A stretch of DNA of 56,335 nt from assembly GCA_009711765.1 (NCBI GenBank), contig VEND01000041.1:1-56335 (forward strand), given 5' to 3'. The position numbers and the translations under genes are program-made. The stretch's first letter is position 1, and the number at the start of each line of letters is the position of its first letter. The stretch is from Bacillota bacterium. GTDB taxonomy: Bacteria > Bacillota > Clostridia > Tissierellales > MES13. The notes below the pieces were generated by a model that was not told where the DNA came from, did no database searches, and saw nothing but the letters and a program-made list of their open reading frames with translations. Below are positions 8,486 to 16,598 of this stretch, piece after piece.

Positions 8486-9771
8486 AAAAACACCTTCGCT
8501 CCATCCTTAATTTTATAAGAAGGATTAGTTATAATTCTAAGTTTAGGTCCCCCAAGCCCCCATATTATAACATTATGATCTCCTATAACTACCATTTCTA
8601 CAGTCTTTTTTCTTGCTATTAATTCTGTACCTAGTATTCCGTCTCTTTCTTCTACTACAAATATTGTAGCCTCATTACCTTCCTTAAATCCTCCTATTGG
8701 ATTTAAAACAGACTTTGATACTGTTAAATACTCTTTTATCTTTTTTATTTCCTTTATTTTACCTTCTATTTCATCACCTATAAAAAGTGTTCTTTCATAA
8801 TCTTCAGGAAAACTAGCTTCTAATCTCATTTTACCATTTCTAACTATAGGATCTATCTCTGTAATATATAAGTCAGTTTTTGGATCATAATATTCCTTTT
8901 GTATTTGTATTACAGCTTTAGATTTTACAAATTCATATTTCTCAACAGGAAACTCTGCTACATATTTAAATGTACTCGGTCCATCTATCTTTGCTATTTT
9001 AGTTAGTATTGTATCTCTAGTAAGAAGTTTACCTTCTATTGATAGATTTGATATAACTCCCCTTACCTCTGAGTAATAGACTCCATCCTCATCTATATTA
9101 GAATAAAAATAATTATTATTTTCAGCAAGTTCTATTTTGTCTTTAAGTTCTTCTATTTGAAAATTTAATTCTTTTATATCAATAGCTTTATTCTTTTTAT
9201 TCTCTTCTATTTGTAATTTCTTTATTTCTAGACTTGTTTCTAGCTTCCTTAAGGCATCTTTAGCATCAGTTAGATTCGATTTAGATATTGCATCAACTTC
9301 GTATAGTTTTTTAAGCTTTCCTATATTTTCTTTAGCCTTTTTTATATCTCCTTTAAGTATTTTTAAGTTTTTTAGATCAACACTATATTCTTCATTTATT
9401 AAATTTTCTAACCTAATTTTAGCTCTTTCTAATTGAAACTTAAGCTCTTCAACATCCTCATCACTTCCTTTAACCCCATAGCTTGTGTCTATTTTAAATA
9501 TAGGATCCCCCTTAAAAACTGAATCTCCTTCTTCGACGAAGAATTTATCTATTATTACATTTCCTCCTATTCTTACTTCATATTCTTCCCTTGGCTTTAC
9601 CTTTCCATCTAATCGTAGGGTTTTCTCCACTGGAAGGGATGCAGCGCCAGCTACATTTACCTTTGGTAAAAATAAACTTATTATAGTCTTAGAGAAAAAT
9701 CCCATAACAAATATTAATATAAAAAATCCTATAACAATATTTTTAATTAGTTTTATAGTTTTTTCGCCCAT
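8476..9771 (-). CDS. HlyD/YknX-type membrane fusion (efflux adaptor) protein
   Basis: 431 residues. One N-terminal membrane segment at about 9-31, then a biotinyl-lipoyl-like half-motif (VRIGGNVIIDKFFVEEGDSV, where V-x-E-G-D is typical), a long charged coiled coil at about 95-215 and the returning lipoyl half (YYSEVRGVISNLSIEGKLL), followed by beta-barrel and membrane-proximal regions. This is the architecture of adaptors that link an inner-membrane pump to the cell surface; in Gram-positives such proteins (YknX) work with MacB-like permeases. Its start overlaps the permease stop by 1 bp (TAATG). The unusual point is its position inside an operon of sugar-importer type components. Confidence 0.85.
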   Translation of the reverse strand: MGEKTIKLIKNIVIGFFILIFVMGFFSKTIISLFLPKVNVAGAASLPVEKTLRLDGKVKPREEYEVRIGGNVIIDKFFVEEGDSVFKGDPIFKIDTSYGVKGSDEDVEELKFQLERAKIRLENLINEEYSVDLKNLKILKGDIKKAKENIGKLKKLYEVDAISKSNLTDAKDALRKLETSLEIKKLQIEENKKNKAIDIKELNFQIEELKDKIELAENNNYFYSNIDEDGVYYSEVRGVISNLSIEGKLLTRDTILTKIAKIDGPSTFKYVAEFPVEKYEFVKSKAVIQIQKEYYDPKTDLYITEIDPIVRNGKMRLEASFPEDYERTLFIGDEIEGKIKEIKKIKEYLTVSKSVLNPIGGFKEGNEATIFVVEERDGILGTELIARKKTVEMVVIGDHNVIIWGLGGPKLRIITNPSYKIKDGAKVFLWD

Positions 9772-10586
9772 TATTTGTCGCCCCCTAATATTAGTCCTTC
9801 TTTAAGATACTTTTCCCCTTTAGTAAATATTAATATAGCCGGTATTATATAAAGTACGGCTCCGGCAAAAAATACGCCTTTATCCCCATCATAAATATCA
9901 TTTAGAAATACAGAAAGTGGCATCTTTTCAGGTGTTTCTATGAAAGCCACAGCTTGATCTATTAAATTCCAATTATCTATAAAAGTTAAAATTACAAGGG
10001 TAAATATTGCAGGTTTAAGCATTGGTAAAATTATTCTAATTAATATAGTAGCATATCCAGCACCGTCAATTTTAGCTGCTTCTATTAGTTCATCAGGAAT
10101 TCCCCTTATAAATTGCCTTAAGATAAATACTCCAAAGGAATAAAACATTCCAGGTAAAATTAATGCAAGATGTGTATCAAATATTTTTATATTAAGTAAA
10201 GTTTCCACCTTATCAAAGAAAAGAAAATTTGGTACTAACACTACTTGATAGGGTAATAACAGAAGAAAAACATATCCCATAAATAAAATATCACTTCCTG
10301 GAAATTTCATTTTAGCAAAGGCAAATGCAGCTAATATTCCTAAAAAGATTTGCCCAAAGATTATTAGACTAGTTATTTTAACTGAATTTAAAAAGAATTT
10401 AAAATACTCTGTTTTATTTATTACAATTGAATAGTATTGCTGTAAATTAACTTGGTTAGGAATGAAATTAACTTTATTTGAAATTACTTGTCCATAGGGC
10501 ATAAGAGAATTTGCTACTGTAAAGGCTATAGGAAATAAAAACATTAAAGATATTAAAACAACAAATATATAAACAATCCTTTTCAT
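9771..10586 (-). CDS. ABC transporter permease, CUT1/MalG type
   Basis: 271 residues with about six membrane segments. The EAA loop that docks the ATPase is present as IPDELIEAAKIDGAGYATIL followed by IRIILPMLKPA. An N-terminal TM, a long outside loop and the C-terminal LKEGLILGGDK are typical of MalG-like subunits (normally ending GLTAGAVKG). The start lies directly against the end of the partner permease gene (no gap). It would form a heterodimer with that permease; the motor is not encoded in the operon, so a shared MsmX/MalK-like ATPase elsewhere is needed if this is an importer. Confidence 0.88.
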   Translation of the reverse strand: MKRIVYIFVVLISLMFLFPIAFTVANSLMPYGQVISNKVNFIPNQVNLQQYYSIVINKTEYFKFFLNSVKITSLIIFGQIFLGILAAFAFAKMKFPGSDILFMGYVFLLLLPYQVVLVPNFLFFDKVETLLNIKIFDTHLALILPGMFYSFGVFILRQFIRGIPDELIEAAKIDGAGYATILIRIILPMLKPAIFTLVILTFIDNWNLIDQAVAFIETPEKMPLSVFLNDIYDGDKGVFFAGAVLYIIPAILIFTKGEKYLKEGLILGGDK

Positions 10587-11411
10587 CTATTTTTCACCTA
10601 CCTTTTTAGCATATTTTCTATCCATTAGTAAAAACAGAAATACAATAGCTAATATTACCAAAGTAAATATATATGCAGCTGCAGTTAAATGATGATATTT
10701 TAAACTTAAATACTTATTAGTTAAATAATGTTGAAGCATATATATTTTAGGATTTGGATATCTTCCTTGAATCATCAATATATCTTTAAAAACTTTAAAA
10801 GAATTTATTATAGTAATTATACCTACAATAACAGTGGTAGGTGTTAATAATGGTATTATTATATATCTAAGTTTTTCTAAGTAATTAGCTCCGTCTATAC
10901 TAGCTGCTTCTATAGCTGACTTATTTATTTGACTCATACCCGCTAAATAAATTATCAAATTATACCCCGTATTTTTCCATAAAAATATAAGTATGACTAC
11001 AAATAAAGCGTATTCACTATCAAGTAGGTTCCAACCTGTTACTCCAAAAGCCCTTTTGAAAAATCCTGCAACTGCAGCTGATGGTATAGCTATAGGTATA
11101 ACTATAAAAAGTTTTATCACTTTTGATATATTTAACTCATATATACAAAGTGCGAGAAAAAAAGAAAGTACTATAATCAAAGGAAAAGCAATTATCATAA
11201 ATAAAGCGGTATTTTTAGCCGCTAGCTGAAAAGCACTACTATCTAATACATACAAGTAATTAGTAAACCCTACAAACCCCTTATTAAAAGCTGTCTTACT
11301 AAAAGATACCTTAAATCCCCCGAAAAATGGAACTATATATAATAATAAAAATCCAATAAAACTTGGTAAAACAAATTTAAATCCTTTATACTTTTTCAAT
11401 TTATTAAACAT
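10587..11411 (-). CDS. ABC transporter permease, CUT1/MalF-UgpA type
   Basis: 274 residues, about six membrane segments. EAA loop: INKSAIEAASIDGANYLEKL followed by RYIIIPLLTPT. The N-terminal FVLPSFIGFLLLYIVPFFGG is typical of MalF/UgpA subunits of carbohydrate importers. It lies 22 bp downstream of the binding-protein gene and abuts the second permease, so the three are clearly one transport unit. The substrate cannot be inferred; the binding protein is divergent from well-known sugar binders. Confidence 0.88.
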   Translation of the reverse strand: MFNKLKKYKGFKFVLPSFIGFLLLYIVPFFGGFKVSFSKTAFNKGFVGFTNYLYVLDSSAFQLAAKNTALFMIIAFPLIIVLSFFLALCIYELNISKVIKLFIVIPIAIPSAAVAGFFKRAFGVTGWNLLDSEYALFVVILIFLWKNTGYNLIIYLAGMSQINKSAIEAASIDGANYLEKLRYIIIPLLTPTTVIVGIITIINSFKVFKDILMIQGRYPNPKIYMLQHYLTNKYLSLKYHHLTAAAYIFTLVILAIVFLFLLMDRKYAKKVGEK

Positions 11412-11433
11412 AAGTCTCCCCCAAATAAATTAG

Positions 11434-12789
11434 TTATTCATTAAGCCAAATATTATATTTATCCTCTTTTCTTTTCAAAATATGGGTTAATTCTTCCTCT
11501 GTGAAAGATTTCTTTCTAAACACATAGTCTATAGAAATTTCTTTTAAATCTCTTAGAATACTAGCCTGTTGTTTACTTATATTATTTCCGATTTTATACC
11601 TTCCCTTTTTAAGATTACTAAGTGTATACTCTCTAAGATCTATAAAATCTTGATGGGTATAATTTGCTTTTTCAATTTCTTTCATTTCATCTTCTACTCC
11701 CTTTATAGATGGGTATAGATATTTATTTCTTTGATGTACAAATGATCCTTGAGTCCTCAAAATAGCTTTTTGAGATTCTTTATTTAATAAATAGTTTAAA
11801 AATTTCAGTCCTAATTCCTTGTTTTTCCCATTTCTATTTAAGATAAAGCCACTAGCTAATAATTTTCCATTGTCATTTGGTATATCTGGAAGAATAATTT
11901 TATCCCTTGCTATGGCAATTGAATTATTACTTGTAGGTTTTAAGGCATTTACCAACGTTGTGTTTATTAATTTTTCCTTTGATTCATTAAGATATATTTT
12001 TCTAGCTTGTTTATATTCATCGGAATTATTATCTAATAACATATTTATAAAATTTTCATAACCATAATCAGGGGGTAATATGTATCGTCCTGAATAAACT
12101 TCTTTTTTTATTTCTTCTAAGGCCTTTTTAACTTCCCTTGTATTGATTTCTGCACTTTTTTTCTTTTCATTTATAAGATCAATTTCTTTAAAAATCATAT
12201 TGTATATTTCATTATATGACCATATATTTAGCTGTTTAGATTCTCTTTCTAATGATGCTTCTCTTAATTTTTTATAATCATCTCTTGTCCAATCAAAAGT
12301 TGGAGGTTTAGCATCAATTTTTTTAAGTATTTCTCTATCTATAGTAAGTGCAGGATAATAAATCCCTAAGGGTAAAAAATATTCATCTGTCTTTAAAGTA
12401 TCAATTAAATTTTTTCTATTAGGTATCTTACCTGTCAACTTCACAGCAACATCAGTATCTAAAAATCTTTGATAATTACCACCTAAACTTATAAATATTA
12501 ATGTAGGCCCCTTAGTTTTATTCATCATAAGAGTAAGAGCTTCATTATATTCCTCAGAATTTTTAACTTCTACTGATTCTAATTTCACTTTAACATTATA
12601 CTTTTGTTCAAATAGAACTTTTTGTGATATAAATGTATTCAATTGTCCTTCATCTGTATCAGTAAAAAATATACTAATTTCTTCTTTGTCTTCTTTATAT
12701 TTAGAATTAGTTACTATATTACAAGATGTAATAAATATTAAAATAAGTATTAAAATTAGTAATAAAATACTTAAAATACTTTTCTTCAT
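11434..12789 (-). CDS. Extracellular solute-binding lipoprotein, family 1-like, of the hybrid transporter operon
   Basis: 451 residues. Signal peptide with lipobox IFITSCNIV. The body looks like a family 1 (sugar-type) binding protein: an early strand EEISIFFTDTD, then FEQKYNVKVKLESVEVKNSE (the usual E-x-x-T-G-I-K-V-x-Y region), and a late LLASGFILNRNGKNKELGLKFLNYL segment equivalent to the W-x-x-x-I-x-x-x-S-K-N-K-E-A-A-x-x-F-x-x-x-L region. It has a rather charged surface. It leads the operon, followed 22 bp on by permease genes. It is closely related to the 13382-14710 gene and to the remnant at 12982-13375, showing local tandem duplication. The ligand is unknown. Confidence 0.85.
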   Translation of the reverse strand: MKKSILSILLLILILILIFITSCNIVTNSKYKEDKEEISIFFTDTDEGQLNTFISQKVLFEQKYNVKVKLESVEVKNSEEYNEALTLMMNKTKGPTLIFISLGGNYQRFLDTDVAVKLTGKIPNRKNLIDTLKTDEYFLPLGIYYPALTIDREILKKIDAKPPTFDWTRDDYKKLREASLERESKQLNIWSYNEIYNMIFKEIDLINEKKKSAEINTREVKKALEEIKKEVYSGRYILPPDYGYENFINMLLDNNSDEYKQARKIYLNESKEKLINTTLVNALKPTSNNSIAIARDKIILPDIPNDNGKLLASGFILNRNGKNKELGLKFLNYLLNKESQKAILRTQGSFVHQRNKYLYPSIKGVEDEMKEIEKANYTHQDFIDLREYTLSNLKKGRYKIGNNISKQQASILRDLKEISIDYVFRKKSFTEEELTHILKRKEDKYNIWLNE

Positions 12790-12981
12790 GAAATATCCCT
12801 CCCCCTGATTATAAAATATATTAATATAACAAAAATCTAAGATGTTTTCTTATGATAAATTTTATCTAATAAACACATACCTATCAAAGCATTTCTGTTG
12901 AATAATATATTCTATAAAACATTTCTAATTATGTTAATTTTTATATAATTCACTTATTTCAGTGAACAAAACTAAACGTAA

Positions 12982-13375
12982 TTATTCATTGAGCCAAATA
13001 CTATATTTATCCTCTTTCCTTCTTAATATATCTCTTAATATCTATATTAGCTATTTTCATTCATAATTTCATGACATTTCTTGCTATTTATTTAGCTCTT
13101 ATAGGTATAAGGAGTTAAACATTTCCTTTATTTAAATACTCAAATAAATATATGCAGTACTGTAAAAGAAGTTATAAAACTAGGTATTGTTGAAATTATA
13201 CATAAATGTTTAACATCATCTTTTTCAAACAGAACCTTTTGAGAATTAAATATAATCAAAGGTCCTTCATCTGTATTAATACAGAATATATTAATTTCTA
13301 TATTACAGGGGTTAGTAAGTATTGTAATTAGTAATAAAATAGTTCTTTATAAATTCACTCATTCTAGTAAACAAA
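12982..13375 (-). pseudogene. Decayed third copy of the solute-binding lipoprotein gene
   Basis: Within this 590-bp gap both ends of the binding-protein gene can be recognised. On the minus strand, 13375-13220 resembles the signal-peptide and first-strand coding region of 14710-14520 (TTACTAATTACAATACTTACT, then a stretch equal to FCINT, then CTCAAAAGGTTCTGTTTGAA), and 13030-12982 ends with codons for DKYSIWLNE and a stop, identical to the neighbour. The middle of about 1 kb is lost. Short flanking sequence (GTGAACAAAAC or GTAAACAAAAC) downstream of the stop is also shared with the 13382-14710 copy, so the duplication unit was larger than the gene. Confidence 0.85.
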
Positions 13376-13381
13376 ACGTTA

Positions 13382-14710
13382 TTATTCATTAAGCCAAATA
13401 CTATATTTATCCTCTTTTCTTATTAATATATGGTTTAATTCTTCCTCTGTAAATGGCTTATCTCTAAATACATAATCTATGGATATCTTTTTTAAATCTA
13501 CTAAAATACTAGTCTGCTGTTCACTTATATTATTTCCAACTTTATACTTGCCCTTTTTAAAATTTTTAAATGTATATTTTCTAAGATCAATAAAATCTTG
13601 ATGAGTAAAATTTCCCCTCTCGATTAATTCCATTTTGCTTTCAAATCCCCTTATAGAAGGATATAAAAAAGCTGATCTTAACACTGTTTCTTGAGATTCC
13701 TTACTAAGTAAATAATTTAATAGTTCTAGACCTAATTCTTTGTTTTTTCCATTTCTATTTAATATAAAACCACTAACCATTAATTTGCCATTATCACTTG
13801 CTATATCAGGAAGCACAACTCTCTTTTTTGCTAAAGATGCAGAATTATTACTTTTAGGTTTTAGTGCATTTATAAACATTGGATTAATTAATTTTTCCTC
13901 TAGTTCCTCTCTATATAAGCTTCTTGAAAGCTTATATTCTTCAGAATTATAATCTAGTAACATGTTTTTATAATTTTCATAATTATAATTAGGTGGTAAT
14001 ATGTATCGTCCGGAGTAAACCTCTTGTTTTATTTCTTTTAAGGATTCTTTTACTTCTTTTGTGTTAATCTTTGCCTTATTCTTCTCTTCATCTATAAGGT
14101 CTATCCCTTTAAAAAACATGTCAAATATTTCTTCATAGGACCAAATATTTAATTGTCTAGGCTCTTTATCTAATGATGCCTTTTTTAATTCCCTATAATC
14201 CTCCATTGTCCAATCTAAATCAGGAATATCCACTTCTAAATCTAATTCTTTATAAACTTCTCTATCAATAGATACTGTCGGATAATACACCCCTAAGGGT
14301 AAGAAATATTCATCTGTAATTATTTCTTTAAATACATTTTTTCTATTTGGTATTTTACCTGATAAATTTACGGCAATACCAGCATCTAAAAACCTAGTAT
14401 AATTCCTACCTAACCTTATAAATATTAATGTAGGTCCTTCAGTCTTATTCATCATAAGAGTAAGTGCTTCATTATATTCTTCAGCATTTTTAACTTCTAC
14501 TGATTCTAATTTAACTTTAACATCATATTCCTGTTCAAAAAGAATCTTTTGTGATAGAAAGGTACTTAAATGTTGTCCACTTGTATTAATACAAAATATA
14601 CTTATTTCTTCTTTATCTTCATCTTCTTTATATTTAGAGTTAGTTTCCATGTTACAAGATGTAGTAAGTATTGTGATTAGTAATAAAATACATAAAATAC
14701 TTTTCTTCAT
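13382..14710 (-). CDS. Second solute-binding lipoprotein paralogue, without its own permeases
   Basis: 442 residues with lipobox ITILTTSCNME. Similar along its whole length to the 11434-12789 protein, sharing for example FEQEYDVKVKLESVEVKNAE, NALTLMMNKT-like text (ALTLMMNKTEGPTLIFI), YSGRYILPP, SGFILNRNGKNKELGLELLN and the last nine residues DKYSIWLNE. It lies upstream of the operon, separated by the decayed copy, and has no permease genes of its own. It may supply a second specificity to the same permeases, or be a spare copy. It has fewer residues near the segment after LRS, where a short stretch present in the paralogue is missing. Confidence 0.83.
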   Translation of the reverse strand: MKKSILCILLLITILTTSCNMETNSKYKEDEDKEEISIFCINTSGQHLSTFLSQKILFEQEYDVKVKLESVEVKNAEEYNEALTLMMNKTEGPTLIFIRLGRNYTRFLDAGIAVNLSGKIPNRKNVFKEIITDEYFLPLGVYYPTVSIDREVYKELDLEVDIPDLDWTMEDYRELKKASLDKEPRQLNIWSYEEIFDMFFKGIDLIDEEKNKAKINTKEVKESLKEIKQEVYSGRYILPPNYNYENYKNMLLDYNSEEYKLSRSLYREELEEKLINPMFINALKPKSNNSASLAKKRVVLPDIASDNGKLMVSGFILNRNGKNKELGLELLNYLLSKESQETVLRSAFLYPSIRGFESKMELIERGNFTHQDFIDLRKYTFKNFKKGKYKVGNNISEQQTSILVDLKKISIDYVFRDKPFTEEELNHILIRKEDKYSIWLNE

Positions 14711-14876
14711 AAAATATCCCCCTGAAAAAACTAATGTACGTCGATGAATTTTTAGATAATTCTGACTTAACTAAATTTTAGCATATTTTTCCTAATCATT
14801 GTGGATTGTTACATTTTTTTAATAAGATATGTAAGTTTTCTTAATATTTTCAAAATGAACAGAAATCCTAACAGTA

Positions 14877-14904
14877 TTGACTTAAAGATTAATACAAATA
14901 TAAA
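14877..14904 (+). promoter_or_regulatory. Promoter of the NitT/TauT-type ABC genes
   Basis: TTGACT at 14877-14882 and TATAAA at 14899-14904 with a 16-bp spacer, about 58 bp before the ATG of the ATPase gene. I see no riboswitch-like fold in the short leader. Confidence 0.65.
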
Positions 14905-14962
14905 ATTAAATAAACAACTATACTTATTAAAAATTCAAATTTAAGTTGAAGGGAAGAAAAAA

Positions 14963-15703
14963 ATGATTAATGTAGATAATTTAAAAATTAAATATAATGA
15001 CTATACAGCAATTAAAGACATCAATTTAAAACTAAATAAGAATGAAACTTGTTCAATAATAGGTCCTTCAGGTTGTGGTAAATCCACTTTATTATATAGC
15101 TTAGCTGGAATATTAAAACCCTCTGAAGGCACTATTAAAATTAATAATTCTTATGTTAAATCTAACAGAAAAAAAACTGGTTTAATATTACAAAATTATG
15201 GACTTTTCCCTTGGAAAACTGTGTGGGAAAATGTGATTTTAGGACTTAAATTAAGAAAGGTAAATAAAAAAGAAATAGAGATTAAAGCTACATCAATATT
15301 AAAAAAACTAAATATTATAAGACTTAGAGATAAATATCCTTCCCAGTTAAGTGGTGGTCAAAGTCAAAGGGTAGCCATAGCAAGAACCTTAACAACTGAA
15401 CCTGACCTTTTATTAATGGATGAGCCTTTCTCTTCTTTAGATGCCCTTACTAGGGAAGATATACAAAGGTTTTTACTTGAAATCTATAATGAAAACAATT
15501 TAACCATTTGCCTTGTGACCCATAATATAGAAGAAGCTGTGTTTTTAGGACGAAAAATATATATTATGTCTTATAAAGGCTCTATCAAAAAGATAATAAA
15601 GAATCCTCATTTTGGGGATTTATCATTAAGACAAAGGAAAGATTTTCACAGTATGTGTAACGACATTAGAATGATTTTAAAAGAGGGTGATACTAATGAT
15701 TAA
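14963..15703 (+). CDS. ABC transporter ATPase, SsuB/TauB/ThiZ-like
   Basis: 246 residues. Walker A GPSGCGKST, Q-loop LQNYGLFPWKTVWENV (the LFPW form typical of nitrate/sulfonate/taurine-type ATPases), signature LSGGQSQRVAIARTL, Walker B LLLMDEPFSSLD and the switch His in LVTHNIEEAVF. It powers the permease encoded by the overlapping next gene. No periplasmic-type binding protein follows, so either it is encoded elsewhere or this is a partial system. Substrate candidates for this family are thiamine precursors, sulfonates or other small anions; the sequence does not choose between them. Confidence 0.9.
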   Translation: MINVDNLKIKYNDYTAIKDINLKLNKNETCSIIGPSGCGKSTLLYSLAGILKPSEGTIKINNSYVKSNRKKTGLILQNYGLFPWKTVWENVILGLKLRKVNKKEIEIKATSILKKLNIIRLRDKYPSQLSGGQSQRVAIARTLTTEPDLLLMDEPFSSLDALTREDIQRFLLEIYNENNLTICLVTHNIEEAVFLGRKIYIMSYKGSIKKIIKNPHFGDLSLRQRKDFHSMCNDIRMILKEGDTND

Positions 15704-16454
15704 AAATAAAACCCTTTATTCATCAATAATTGTTATAATAATTTGGTATTTATTATATTTGTTTATAGATATTAAAGTTATTCCTAGTCCTATTGAAACT
15801 ATTACAGAGTTTTTTGAACTATTAAAGGCTGATCTTTTAAAACATCTAGCATATAGTATTTTTAGAATATTTTTAGCTTTAATTATTTCTTTAACACTAG
15901 GAATTAGCTTGGGTATATTTTTAGGTCTTAATAGAAAGTATGACGAAATTATATCACCAATTATATATTTATTATATCCCATACCTAAAATATCTTTTTT
16001 ACCTGTTTTAATGGTCATATTTGGCTTGGGGAATTTATCAAAAATAATTCTAATAACTTTAATAATTTTATTTCAGATTCTTGTTACTACAAAAGATAGC
16101 ATAAAAGAATTAAAAAAGGAACATTTTTACTCAATCAATTCTATGGGAGCAAATAACATTCAAATATATAAACATCTAATTATTCCAGCCATATTACCTA
16201 AGCTTCTTACAGCTTTAAGAATAAGTATAGCCACTAGTATCGCAGTTTTATTTTTTGCAGAAAACTTTGCAACAACCTATGGTATTGGCTATTTCATAAT
16301 GGATAGTTGGATTAGGGTTAATTATCCCCAAATGTTTTCAGGTATCTTAGCAATAAGTCTTTTAGGTTTGTTTATTTATAAATCCATAGATTTAATAGAA
16401 AATAAATATTGTAAATGGATTACTTTAGAAAAAAACAATAGATATTTTACTTAG
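15696..16454 (+). CDS. ABC transporter permease, SsuC/ThiX-like
   Basis: About 252 residues with six membrane segments. ATG at 15696 is preferred to the in-frame GTG at 15687 because the AGAGGGTGAT site then has proper spacing; it overlaps the ATPase gene by 8 bp. The binding-protein-dependent permease motif is ELKKEHFYSINSMGANNIQI, then KHLIIPAILPKLLTALRI, matching the EAA loop of NitT/TauT-type permeases. A strong terminator follows at once, confirming a two-gene unit without a binding protein. Confidence 0.88.
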   Translation: MIKNKTLYSSIIVIIIWYLLYLFIDIKVIPSPIETITEFFELLKADLLKHLAYSIFRIFLALIISLTLGISLGIFLGLNRKYDEIISPIIYLLYPIPKISFLPVLMVIFGLGNLSKIILITLIILFQILVTTKDSIKELKKEHFYSINSMGANNIQIYKHLIIPAILPKLLTALRISIATSIAVLFFAENFATTYGIGYFIMDSWIRVNYPQMFSGILAISLLGLFIYKSIDLIENKYCKWITLEKNNRYFT

Positions 16455-16476
16455 GTTATTAAACCTAAGTTTTTTT
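16449..16476 (+). terminator. Terminator of the two-gene ABC unit
   Basis: 9-bp arms 16449-16457 and 16462-16470 with a 4-nt loop, followed by seven T. The left arm includes the stop codon. Confidence 0.88.
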
Positions 16477-16598
16477 GAAAAATTTTAGCTAATTTGTTAT
16501 ATTAAACAGATTATATTATAATAATATATATAATTGTTACATTTTGTTAACTTGTAGCTATTATTTATTACGTTTTTTTAAAAAAGAGGAGGCGAAAT

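Noticed and set aside
14963-16454. The NitT/TauT-type ATPase as the missing motor of the 7.4-12.8 kb hybrid transporter
   Set aside because: It has the TauB/SsuB-type Q-loop, a dedicated overlapping permease gene and its own promoter and terminator on the opposite strand.
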